Shown here: in pieces, positions 33,390-41,800 of the stretch
How positions within the stretch are numbered: the first letter of the stretch is position 1
Layout: each line of letters starts with the position of its first letter
Source of the DNA: Porphyromonadaceae bacterium UBA3318
GTDB taxonomy: Bacteria > Bacteroidota > Bacteroidia > Bacteroidales > Muribaculaceae
DNA length: 60,113 nt
Direction: 5' to 3'
Assembly: GCA_002361235.1 (NCBI GenBank)
Contig: DESI01000015.1
Location: forward strand, 21,312-81,424
Made by a program: the position numbers and the translations under genes
The notes under the pieces: model-generated
What the model saw: only the letters and a program-made list of their open reading frames with translations
Database searches by the model: none
Told to the model about the DNA's origin: nothing

Positions 33390-34811
33390 ATGAATCTTAA
33401 GGACGACTTAACGAACCCTATCTTCCGTCGTATCGGCCGTGTGGCCGACAGCATGGGCCGCGAGGTGTACGTGGTAGGCGGTTACGTGCGCGACATATTC
33501 CTGGAGCGCCCCAGCCACGACATCGACTTCGTGACCGTAGGCTCGGGCATCGAACTGGCAGAGGCCGTGGCCCGCGAGTTAGGCCCGCATGTACCGGTAG
33601 CCGTGTACGCTAACTACGGCACCGCGCAGATGAAGCATCGCGGACTTGAACTGGAATTCGTAGGCGCGCGCCGCGAATCATACCGTCGCGAGAGCCGCAA
33701 TCCCATCGTAGAGGACGGTACGCTTACCGACGACCAGAACCGCCGCGACTTCACCATCAACGCCATGGCCATCTGCCTGAACGAAGCCCGGTTCGGCGAA
33801 CTTGTAGACCCGTTCGACGGTCTGGCCGACCTGGCCAAGAAGATAATCCGCACTCCGCTCGACCCGGACATTACTTTCAGCGACGACCCGTTGCGGATGC
33901 TCCGTGCCGTACGGTTCGCCACGCAGTTGGGTTTCAAGATTTCGCCCGAAACTTTCGAGGCATTGAAGCGCAACGCCGACCGTCTTCAGATCATCACGCG
34001 CGAGCGCATCAACGACGAGTTGGGCAAGATGATGCGGTCCCCGGTGCCATCCGTGGGCTTCAAGCTGATGGACCGCGCAGGACTATTGAAATATGCCTTC
34101 CCTCCCATTCTTGAGCTGAAGGGCGTTGAGACAGTGGAAGGCATCGGACATAAGGACAACTTCCTGCACACTCTGCAGGTGGTGGACAACGTGGCGGCCA
34201 AGTCAGACAACGAATGGCTGCGCTGGGCGGCGTTGCTGCACGACATTGGCAAGCCCGTGACCAAGAAATATGACGACCGCCTCGGCTGGACATTCCACAA
34301 CCACAACATCGTTGGCGAGAAGATGGTGCCGCGTTTATTCCGCAAGCTGAAACTGCCCATGAACGAGCACATGAAGTATGTGGCCAAGCTCGTGGGGCTG
34401 CACATGCGTCCCCAGTCTGTTGGCGAGGAGGGCGTGACTGATTCGGGTGTGCGCCGACTCATTACGGACGCCGGCGCTGACTTGGACGACCTGATGACCC
34501 TGGCCGAGGCCGACATCACGTCGAAGAATCCGGCAAAGGTACGCCGTCAGCTGGAAGGCTTCGACAGGTTGCGTCACCGCATGAGCGACATCGCCGACGC
34601 CGACGCCCTGAGGAACTGGAAGAATCCCGTGAACGGCAACGAGATCATGGAGTGTTACCATCTGACGCCCGGCAAGGAGATAGCCGACATCAAGGACGCC
34701 GTGAAAGAAGCCATCATGGACGGCACCATCCCCTACGACCACGACGCCGCCTGGCAGTACGTCCTCCGCGTCGCCCCCTCCATCCTCCACCTCCCCCAAG
34801 AGAAAATATAA
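33390..34811 (+). CDS. cca: CCA tRNA nucleotidyltransferase with HD domain
   Basis: Adds or repairs the 3'-CCA of tRNA. Residues 1-230 hold the nucleotidyltransferase head, with GGYVRDIFLE and the metal-binding acids in HDIDFV, and RRDFTINAMA near residue 115. The PolyA_pol/RNA-binding region follows, then an HD domain (about 270-370) with LLHDIGKPVT and THKD-like FHNHNIVG. The 473-residue length suits the Bacteroidetes form, which resembles the HD-containing enzymes of gamma-proteobacteria but lies in another group. Whether it also hydrolyses 2',3'-cyclic phosphates through the HD domain is not certain. It ends 9 bp before copy 2 of the 111-bp repeat. Confidence 0.93.
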   Translation: MNLKDDLTNPIFRRIGRVADSMGREVYVVGGYVRDIFLERPSHDIDFVTVGSGIELAEAVARELGPHVPVAVYANYGTAQMKHRGLELEFVGARRESYRRESRNPIVEDGTLTDDQNRRDFTINAMAICLNEARFGELVDPFDGLADLAKKIIRTPLDPDITFSDDPLRMLRAVRFATQLGFKISPETFEALKRNADRLQIITRERINDELGKMMRSPVPSVGFKLMDRAGLLKYAFPPILELKGVETVEGIGHKDNFLHTLQVVDNVAAKSDNEWLRWAALLHDIGKPVTKKYDDRLGWTFHNHNIVGEKMVPRLFRKLKLPMNEHMKYVAKLVGLHMRPQSVGEEGVTDSGVRRLITDAGADLDDLMTLAEADITSKNPAKVRRQLEGFDRLRHRMSDIADADALRNWKNPVNGNEIMECYHLTPGKEIADIKDAVKEAIMDGTIPYDHDAAWQYVLRVAPSILHLPQEKI

Positions 34812-34820
34812 GGCGAGCGG

Positions 34821-34931
34821 CATGGTCTCCGACCAAGCTGGACTACATACATTTAACCCCACGAAGGTTGTCGGGACGCTACGCTCCCTCCAGCCATCGT
34901 GGGGTTATTGAGAAACAGCCTCTCCGAGGCA
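34821..34931 (+). repeat. Dispersed 111-bp three-hairpin element, copy 2
   Basis: Same element as 15658-15768, here in plus orientation and between convergent cca and helicase genes. The terminal hairpin differs at a loop base (GCCTC-TCC-GAGGC here, GCCTC-TAC-GAGGC in the other copy, both read in the element's orientation) while the stem is kept. It ends 8 bp from the helicase stop codon. Confidence 0.9.
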
Positions 34932-34939
34932 ACCCACTG

Positions 34940-37429
34940 CTATTCTTCTTCGATGAAGTCGGAGGGGGTGCCGTAGGAGGCGGGCGGCTCGTTGGCTATA
35001 ATGGCGGCTGAATCGGCGGCGGGGTTCGGAAGCAGGGGCGTGAGCTCGCGGTGGTAGTACCGGAGCAGGAAGCGGATGTCGTCCCAGGCCGGCTCGCCCC
35101 CTATCGCCTCGCGCACGCCGGATATTGTGTCAGGCAGTATGGGCGTGTCATCGAGATATGCCTTCACTCGCTCGCGCAATTCCGCATCGATATTCTGCCG
35201 GATGTATTCTTCCAAGTCCTGATCGGCCAAGGTTTTAAGCAAATGTCCCGTTATGGTGCTTCTGACAAGACCGCGTATCTCGGCTATATCGCTGACACTT
35301 CTGCCTTGACGGTATAATTCAAGCGTAATCTCCGTGGTGGGCTTCTTTACAGGCTTGGGAGATTTGGGAGTTATGGGAGTATTGGGAGTTATGGGAAGAT
35401 TGGGAGAATTGAGAGTTTGGTCAGTACGACGATGTTTCTTCGCTGGTGCCGGGGTGTCGGGCCATTCGTAGTTCTCGGGATGTACGTAACGGTCTATATC
35501 CTCGAATTCTTCGTCCGGCAACATCGGTTTGCTATCCGACAACATCGGCTTGCTATCCGACATCGTTGCCTTACGCGTTTTCTTCTTGGTTTCACGCGTG
35601 GGTTTGGGGGTGACATTGCGAAGCATCACCTCCGCCTTCAAATCAAGATAAACGTCGATGCTGAATTGCCTGCTGATGAAATTATTCAGCAGCATACGCT
35701 TGGCCGTCAGAAGGTCCTCGAACAGCTCGAGACGGTCCTGAAGCTTCGACCGCACGGCTTTGTTGTCGCTGTTGCGGATGGCTTTAGTGGCAAGATCCAC
35801 CACAGGCATCAGCTGTCCGACGAAGTATTTGCAGGCGGCCTTGACACGCTCGCCCAACACCTGCTCCGAACGCGAGCCTTCCATCGCCATGCACGAATAC
35901 TGATGGCGGAACGTGTCGGCCACTTTGATTATCTCGCGGCTCTTTGTCTCGTACATCTGCACCCAATCCTGCACTATAGCCGGGAACTTGCGCATGAAGT
36001 TCTCCTGATACAGCCGCATCACGCCCTCCATAGCCGCGAACATCTGCCGGAAATTGAACAGATCATCCAGCAGCCCGACCTTGTATTGACGCTCCAGCAT
36101 GTCAAGATGCGCCTCGTCTATGTCGTCGCAGTTATGGTCGTTATAGAATCGGTCGACCGACGTATCGTTGATTATGGATGAAGGCGAAACAGGATTCTCC
36201 AGCACCAGTCCCTGCAACGTGCGGCACCGCGACAACGCCACGTACGTCTGTCCGTGCGCGAAGCTGCGTTTCACGTCGATGATGGCGCGGTCGAAGGTCA
36301 GGCCCTGGCTCTTGTGTATGGTCACGGCCCAGGCTAATTTCAGCGGATACTGCGTGAAGGTTCCCTCCTTATGCTCCACAATCTCCTTCGTCTCGGGATT
36401 GACGGTGTACGAGATATTGTCCCAGTCCACAGGCTGCACCTGGATAATCTCGCCCCCCTCCTGCGGACGTACGGCCACGCCATATTCCTCGTCGATGGCC
36501 ACGACCTGGCCTATCATGCCGTTGTAATAGGCGCGGTCCATACCCGTATCGTTCTTTATGAACATCACCTGCGCGCCGACCTTAAGGGTCAGCTCAGGAT
36601 CGGCCGGATATGACGTTTCGGGAAACTTGCCCTCGATATGACATTCGAACACATGCGGCTGCGCGGGGAGTTCGTCAAGTTTTTGCCGGTTTATGTCGTT
36701 GGCTATGCCGTTGTGCGTGGTGAGGCGTATGTAGCCTTCATCGTCGCCCGGATTGAAGCCTGGGATGCAACGGGAGTTCAGTTTGTCGAGCACCGTCTTG
36801 TCCGCGCGGTTCTCGCGTATGGCGTTGAGCATCCCGAGGAAGTCGGCGTCCTTCTGTCGGAACACCTCGTTTAGCTCCACAGTCTCGTACGGCAACTGCT
36901 GCAACGCCACGGAATCGAAGAAGAACAGCGATTTGTAGCGACCTTCCAGCAGGTGCCGTTCCTCCTCCCTGACCACCGGCGCCAGCTGCTGCAGGTCGCC
37001 GATGAGCAGGAGCTGAACGCCGCCGAAGGGCCTGGTGCGGTCGCGCAGGCGTCTCAGCACGTCGTCCACGGCATCCAGCAGGTCGGCGCGCACCATCGAC
37101 ACCTCGTCGATCACAAGCAGGTCCATGCCTCGGATGATGCGCAGCTTCTCCTTGCTGTACGAGAACTTGCGGCGCGTGCCGTTGTTCATGCCGGGAACGA
37201 ACGGCCCGAAATCCAGCTGGAAGAAGCTGTGCAGCGTCACGCCTCCGGCATTGATGGCCGCTATACCCGTCGGGGCGCATACCACGATACGCTTACGGCT
37301 CGATGAGCGCAGGTTGCGCAGAAAGGTGGTCTTGCCGGTGCCGGCCTTACCTGTCAGAAACAGACTCGTTCCGGTTCCTTCTATTATGCGGCGAGCAAGC
37401 TCAAGCCTTTCATTCGTCTTCTGTTCCAT
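34940..37429 (-). CDS. Pif1/RecD-like superfamily 1 helicase with C-terminal HTH
   Basis: ATP-dependent 5'-3' DNA helicase of the Pif1/RecD2 kind, widespread in Bacteroidales. Walker A is TGKAGTGKTTFL, Walker B is LLVIDEVSMVRADL, and a late motif is AWAVTIHKSQGLTFDRA followed by YVALSRCRTL. The C-terminus (about 720-800) carries a helix-turn-helix-like domain (LYRQGRSVSDIAEIRGLVRSTI), which may bind DNA or RNA. Between is a variable linker (about 630-720) with two SDSKPML repeats and an xxP triplet repeat; the latter is a 9-bp array. The ATG at 37429 follows AAGGAAAT and removes 15 extra N-terminal residues. Exact genome-maintenance role is unknown. Confidence 0.88.
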   Translation of the reverse strand: MEQKTNERLELARRIIEGTGTSLFLTGKAGTGKTTFLRNLRSSSRKRIVVCAPTGIAAINAGGVTLHSFFQLDFGPFVPGMNNGTRRKFSYSKEKLRIIRGMDLLVIDEVSMVRADLLDAVDDVLRRLRDRTRPFGGVQLLLIGDLQQLAPVVREEERHLLEGRYKSLFFFDSVALQQLPYETVELNEVFRQKDADFLGMLNAIRENRADKTVLDKLNSRCIPGFNPGDDEGYIRLTTHNGIANDINRQKLDELPAQPHVFECHIEGKFPETSYPADPELTLKVGAQVMFIKNDTGMDRAYYNGMIGQVVAIDEEYGVAVRPQEGGEIIQVQPVDWDNISYTVNPETKEIVEHKEGTFTQYPLKLAWAVTIHKSQGLTFDRAIIDVKRSFAHGQTYVALSRCRTLQGLVLENPVSPSSIINDTSVDRFYNDHNCDDIDEAHLDMLERQYKVGLLDDLFNFRQMFAAMEGVMRLYQENFMRKFPAIVQDWVQMYETKSREIIKVADTFRHQYSCMAMEGSRSEQVLGERVKAACKYFVGQLMPVVDLATKAIRNSDNKAVRSKLQDRLELFEDLLTAKRMLLNNFISRQFSIDVYLDLKAEVMLRNVTPKPTRETKKKTRKATMSDSKPMLSDSKPMLPDEEFEDIDRYVHPENYEWPDTPAPAKKHRRTDQTLNSPNLPITPNTPITPKSPKPVKKPTTEITLELYRQGRSVSDIAEIRGLVRSTITGHLLKTLADQDLEEYIRQNIDAELRERVKAYLDDTPILPDTISGVREAIGGEPAWDDIRFLLRYYHRELTPLLPNPAADSAAIIANEPPASYGTPSDFIEEE
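35357..35419 (-). repeat. 9-bp array inside the helicase gene, seven units
   Basis: Plus-strand units GGGAGATTT, GGGAGTTAT, GGGAGTATT, GGGAGTTAT, GGGAAGATT, GGGAGAATT and GAGAGTTTG. In the coding sense they give CCC-phased NNNNNNCCC units and encode NSP-NLP-ITP-NTP-ITP-KSP. They match the intergenic arrays at 7695-7766 and 13338-13409 in sequence and in orientation relative to transcription. Confidence 0.92.
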
Positions 37430-37481
37430 GGATTTCCTTGATTTGGTGATATGTCCGGACTCACGCCCGGACATACCTTTA

Positions 37482-38492
37482 TTACTTTTTATGTGCGATC
37501 ATGTACTGTGCAATCTGCACGGCGTTCAGGGCGGCTCCCTTCTTGATCTGGTCGCCCACTACCCAGAAGCTGAGTCCGTTGGGATTAGCTAAGTCCTTGC
37601 GCAGACGGCCCACATACACAGGGTCCTTACCGGCTATGTCCTTGGGCATGGGATAGCAGGGATGCTCCGGATTACCGAGATCCACGTACACCAGGCCCTC
37701 GCCGTTGCGGAAGGCATTCTCCGCGGCCTCGACCGACACGGGAGCCTCGGTCTCTACCCAGATAGCCTCGCTGTGGGCGCGCATCACGGGGACACGCACA
37801 CACGTGGCCGACACCTCGATGTCGCTGTGCATTATCTTGCGCGTCTCGTTGTACATCTTCATCTCCTCCTTGGTGTAGCCGTTGTCCATGAACACATCTA
37901 TGTGAGGGATGACATTATGCGCCAGCTGATGCTGGAATTTCTTCACGGTCGGTTCCTCGCCACGTGCTATCTGGCATGTCTGAAGCGCAAGCTCGTCCAT
38001 GCCGCTGGCACCCGCTCCGGAAGCGGCCTGATAGCTGGCCACATGCACACGCCGTATGTGCGACACATCATCGATGGGTTTCAGCGCCACCACCATCTGG
38101 ATTGTGGTGCAGTTGGGATTGCCTATGATGTTGCGCGGATGGTTGAAGGCATCCTCGCCGTTGACCTCGGGCACGACCAGAGGCACGTCGGGATCCATGC
38201 GGAAGGCCGACGAGTTGTCAATCATCAGCGTGCCGTGACGTGTGATGGTTTCGGCATATTCCTTGCTCACGGATGCACCGGCCGACGTGAAGGCTATCTC
38301 AACGCCGCTGAAATCGGAGTCGTGGGTCAGTTCCTCGATTATATATTCTTTGCCACGGAATTTACGCGAAGTGCCCGCGGAGCGCTTCGAACCGAACAGT
38401 CTCAGACTGTCCACGGGGAAGGCTTGCTCCTCGAGCACTCTCAGGAATTCCGCGCCTACGGCGCCGCTGGCGCCGACTATCGCGATATTCAT
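37482..38492 (-). CDS. asd: Aspartate-semialdehyde dehydrogenase
   Basis: Reduces aspartyl phosphate to aspartate-semialdehyde, for lysine, threonine, methionine and diaminopimelate synthesis. The 336-residue product starts with a Rossmann motif (MNIAIVGASGAVGAEFL) and carries the catalytic Cys in GNPNCTTIQ near residue 128 and the His in MRAHSEAIWVE near residue 240. The sequence is of the type found in Bacteroidetes and Gram-positives. It lies 57 bp downstream of fabD on the same strand, which may reflect one transcript, though the pathways differ. Confidence 0.96.
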   Translation of the reverse strand: MNIAIVGASGAVGAEFLRVLEEQAFPVDSLRLFGSKRSAGTSRKFRGKEYIIEELTHDSDFSGVEIAFTSAGASVSKEYAETITRHGTLMIDNSSAFRMDPDVPLVVPEVNGEDAFNHPRNIIGNPNCTTIQMVVALKPIDDVSHIRRVHVASYQAASGAGASGMDELALQTCQIARGEEPTVKKFQHQLAHNVIPHIDVFMDNGYTKEEMKMYNETRKIMHSDIEVSATCVRVPVMRAHSEAIWVETEAPVSVEAAENAFRNGEGLVYVDLGNPEHPCYPMPKDIAGKDPVYVGRLRKDLANPNGLSFWVVGDQIKKGAALNAVQIAQYMIAHKK

Positions 38493-38549
38493 GTCTATTC
38501 TTTTATTAGAGTCCTGACGGCATACGCCGCACTGACAGTATCAGGCTTT

Positions 38550-39428
38550 TTAGCTCAGACCGCTTACGGCCACTTCCTTGTTGATCTTGCTGATCAGACC
38601 CTGCAGCACCTTGCCCGGGCCGAGTTCGGTGAAGTCGTCGGCACCGTCGGCAATCATGGCCTGCACGTCCTGGGTCCAGCGCACGGGAGCCGTGAGCTGC
38701 TTGATCAGGTTGGCCTTGATCTCCTCGGGATCTGTGTGAGGCTTGGCGTCCACGTTCTGATATACGGGGCAGACGGGCGTGGTGAATTTGGCTGCTGCGA
38801 TGGCCTCGGCCAATTCCTCCTGTGCGGGCTGCATCAGGGGCGAATGGAACGCTCCGCCCACCTTCAGCACCAATGCACGCTTGGCACCGGCTTCCTTCAT
38901 CTTCTCGCATGCCTCGTTGATGGCCTCGACGGTTCCGGAGATAACCACCTGTCCGGGGCAGTTATAGTTGGCGGGAGCCACGACGCCGTCCACGCTGTTG
39001 CAGATTTCCTCCACCTTCTCGTCGGACAGAGCCAATACGGCGGCCATGGTCGAGGGCTGAGCCTCGCAAGCCTTCTGCATGGCCTGTGCGCGCTTCGACA
39101 CGAGCTTCAGACCCTCCTCGAAGCTCAGCGCACCGGCTGCTACCAGCGCGGAGAACTCGCCGAGGCTGTGGCCGGCCACCATCGACGGCTTGAAGTCGTC
39201 GCCAAGGTTCTTGGCCAGCAGTACGCTGTGAAGGAATATAGCAGGCTGCGTCACCTTGGTCTGCTTCAGGTCCTCCTCGGTTCCGTTGAACATCAGGTCT
39301 GTGATGCGGAAGCCAAGGATCTCGTTGGCTTTCTCAAACAAATCTCGGGCTTCGGCATTGTTGTCGTACAGGTCCTTGCCCATTCCCACAAACTGGGCAC
39401 CCTGGCCCGGAAATACATACGCTTTCAT
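38550..39428 (-). CDS. fabD: Malonyl-CoA:acyl carrier protein transacylase
   Basis: Loads malonyl groups onto acyl carrier protein for fatty-acid synthesis. The 292-residue product has the family FPGQGAQFVGMG at residues 6-17, the nucleophile Ser88 in AGHSLGEFSA, and the Gln/Arg/His residues expected later (GGAFHSPLM). Length normal. Its promoter (39495-39526) is a few tens of bases upstream, and asd follows on the same strand. Confidence 0.96.
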   Translation of the reverse strand: MKAYVFPGQGAQFVGMGKDLYDNNAEARDLFEKANEILGFRITDLMFNGTEEDLKQTKVTQPAIFLHSVLLAKNLGDDFKPSMVAGHSLGEFSALVAAGALSFEEGLKLVSKRAQAMQKACEAQPSTMAAVLALSDEKVEEICNSVDGVVAPANYNCPGQVVISGTVEAINEACEKMKEAGAKRALVLKVGGAFHSPLMQPAQEELAEAIAAAKFTTPVCPVYQNVDAKPHTDPEEIKANLIKQLTAPVRWTQDVQAMIADGADDFTELGPGKVLQGLISKINKEVAVSGLS

Positions 39429-39494
39429 TATTCGTAGTTTCTTATCGTTGTCTAATCTTGTTATCCGCAGGCGTTACCACCCGCTATTACACTG

Positions 39495-39526
39495 CAAAAT
39501 TACTAAATAATCGGCAATTATGGAAA
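39495..39526 (-). promoter_or_regulatory. fabD promoter
   Basis: Minus strand TTTC (39523-39526), 20-bp spacer, TAATTTTG (39495-39502). Exact -7 box; -33 has one mismatch. Confidence 0.7.
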
Positions 39527-39588
39527 TAATTCGTTAATTGCTTATGCTTTACAATATATTTTCAAGGCTATCCTGCAGCCGTCTCCGA

Positions 39589-41568
39589 TTATTTCAGCAC
39601 TTTGGCACGCTTGGAATCCCAGTAGAGATAAGCGATAAGGAGCAGATATACTATCACGCCGAGAGTCTGAGTGAACAGAGGACTTCCGGGCGTGGTGTAC
39701 TCGAATCCGCAGAAACGTGTGATGGCCGCGAACACGCCGAACAGCGCGCCGCCGGCGATAAGTCCGGACGACAGCAGCGTTCCGCGGTCGTGACGGGCCG
39801 AAGCCACCTTCTTGTCCTTGCTGCTGTGCTGCACGAAGTAAGCCACGGCACCTCCGACCAGCATCGGGGTATTGAGCGACAACGGGATGAACATGCCGAG
39901 GCAGAATGCCAGCGCGGGCACGCCCAGCCAGTTGAGTATCAGCGCGAGGATGGCGCCTACCATATAGAGAATCCAGGGAGTGTCACCGCCCATCATCAGA
40001 GGCTCGATCACCTTGGCCATGGCGTTGGCCTGCGGTGCCACGAGGGCGTTGTCGCCGGTAAAGCCGTACACCTTGTTCAGCACGATGATTACGCCGCCGA
40101 CAGTTGCGGCCGACACGAGGGTGCCGAGGAATTTCCAGGTCTCCTGTTTCCTGGGCGTCGATCCGAGCCAGTAACCGATCTTGAGGTCGGTCACGAAGCC
40201 GCCGGCCATGGAGAGCGCTGTGCAGACCACACCGCCGATCACCATGGAGGCTACGATGCCGCTGGTGCCGTTAAGTCCGATGGCCACGAAGATGGCCGAG
40301 GCGATGATCAGCGTCATCAGCGTCATGCCCGACACTGGGTTGGAGCCTACGATGGCTATGGCGTTTGCGGCTACGGTGGTGAACAGGAAGGCAATCAGAG
40401 TCACCACCACCCATGCCACGAGTGCCTGCCAGAAAGTATGGATCACGCCGAACCAGAAGAACAGCAGCACTGCCAACAGAGCCAGGGCGATGAAGAACAC
40501 TACCTTCTTCATCGACAGGTCCATCTGCCAGCGCACCTGTTTGCCGGTGGCGGCTGCGCCCTTGAACTCGCGGCCGGCCAGCGACACGGCGTTGACAATG
40601 ATGTTCCACGACTTGATGATGCCGATAACGCCGGCCATGGCGATACCGCCGATGCCGATCATACGGGCATAGTCCTTGAATATCACGTCCGGAGCCATAG
40701 CCTGGAACTCAGGCGAGCCGTAGGTGCCCATCAGCGGTATGATGATCCACCACACGAAGATGGAGCCGGCGAAGATAACGAAGGCGTATTTCAGACCTAC
40801 TATGTAACCCAGACCGAGCAGTGCGGCGCCGGTGTTGCAGCTGAACACTAATTTGGTCTTTTCGGCTATGGTCTGGCCCCACTGCGCGCAGGTGGTGGTC
40901 ACGGTCTCGGCCCACCATCCGAAGGTGGCCACGATGTAGTCGTAGATACCACCTATCAGCGAGGCTATCACCAGGGTCTTGGCCTGGCTGTTGTCGCCGC
41001 TGGCCGAGGCTGCCTGGCCCGACACTATCACCTGTGTGGTGGCCGTGGCCTCCGGGAAGGGGTACTTGCCGTGCATATCCTTCACGAAATACTTGCGGAA
41101 GGGAATGAAGAACAGGATACCTAAGATGCCGCCCAACAGCGACGAGAGGAATATCTGATAGAAATTCACCACTATGTCAGGATAAGTGTCCTGCAGGATG
41201 TATAGCGCGGGCAACGTGAAGATGGCACCGGCCACGATCACGCCCGAACATGCGCCGATGCTCTGGATTATCACGTTCTGGCCCAGCGCGTTCTTCTTCT
41301 TCAATGCCGAGCTGAGACCCACCGCGATGATGGCGATAGGAATAGCGGCCTCGAACACCTGGCCTACTTTCAGGCCCAGATAGGCGGCGGCGGCACTGAA
41401 GATGATGGCCATCAGCAGGCCCATGCCCACCGAATACACGGTCACTTCCTTCTGGTCGTGCGCCGGATGCATCACCGGCACGTACTCCTCGTCGGCGCCC
41501 AGTTCCCTGAACGCGTTCTCCGGCAGTCCCGTCTCGGTGGTGTAAACGTTCTCGTCGTCTTGCTTCAT
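39589..41568 (-). CDS. OPT family oligopeptide transporter
   Basis: Proton-coupled peptide or siderophore-metal transporter of the OPT family. The 659-residue product has about 14 membrane segments, including GLLMAIIFSAAAAYLGLKVGQ near the start and the conserved KMAIGTY-like GYIVGLKYAFVIFAGS and NPVSGMT. The N-terminal 45 residues are charged and cytosolic. The ATG at 41568, 16 codons into the open frame, was chosen because the codons before it run back through the promoter region at 41625. Substrate cannot be told from sequence; Bacteroidales members are often annotated as oligopeptide carriers. Confidence 0.9.
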   Translation of the reverse strand: MKQDDENVYTTETGLPENAFRELGADEEYVPVMHPAHDQKEVTVYSVGMGLLMAIIFSAAAAYLGLKVGQVFEAAIPIAIIAVGLSSALKKKNALGQNVIIQSIGACSGVIVAGAIFTLPALYILQDTYPDIVVNFYQIFLSSLLGGILGILFFIPFRKYFVKDMHGKYPFPEATATTQVIVSGQAASASGDNSQAKTLVIASLIGGIYDYIVATFGWWAETVTTTCAQWGQTIAEKTKLVFSCNTGAALLGLGYIVGLKYAFVIFAGSIFVWWIIIPLMGTYGSPEFQAMAPDVIFKDYARMIGIGGIAMAGVIGIIKSWNIIVNAVSLAGREFKGAAATGKQVRWQMDLSMKKVVFFIALALLAVLLFFWFGVIHTFWQALVAWVVVTLIAFLFTTVAANAIAIVGSNPVSGMTLMTLIIASAIFVAIGLNGTSGIVASMVIGGVVCTALSMAGGFVTDLKIGYWLGSTPRKQETWKFLGTLVSAATVGGVIIVLNKVYGFTGDNALVAPQANAMAKVIEPLMMGGDTPWILYMVGAILALILNWLGVPALAFCLGMFIPLSLNTPMLVGGAVAYFVQHSSKDKKVASARHDRGTLLSSGLIAGGALFGVFAAITRFCGFEYTTPGSPLFTQTLGVIVYLLLIAYLYWDSKRAKVLK

Positions 41569-41624
41569 AATTCTAATATTGTGTGATGTTATTGTTGTCC
41601 AAATGCAAATTGACACCTAAACCA

Positions 41625-41655
41625 CAAAATTACTAAAAAAATGTCAACCGCCCAA
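41625..41655 (-). promoter_or_regulatory. OPT transporter promoter
   Basis: Minus strand TTG (41653-41655), 20-bp spacer, TAATTTTG (41625-41632). Exact -7 box, partial -33. Confidence 0.65.
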
Positions 41656-41718
41656 TCATAATTCCCAAATCTTCTGCTAAATCACACAGTCACTTTATGT
41701 TTTTTGTTTGAAATTTGT

Positions 41719-41726
41719 TAACTTTG
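41719..41726 (+). promoter_or_regulatory. -7 element upstream of the AAA/PD-(D/E)XK gene
   Basis: TAACTTTG matches the -7 consensus exactly, but no good TTTG lies at 19-20 bp upstream. The remaining part of the 41569-41800 gap shows nothing else. Confidence 0.5.
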
Positions 41727-41800
41727 TAGAGGAATAGTAGCGCAGGCTGTCCACGGCCGCGCACAGACAAGAACAAAAAGTTATTAAAAAGAATATCCGT

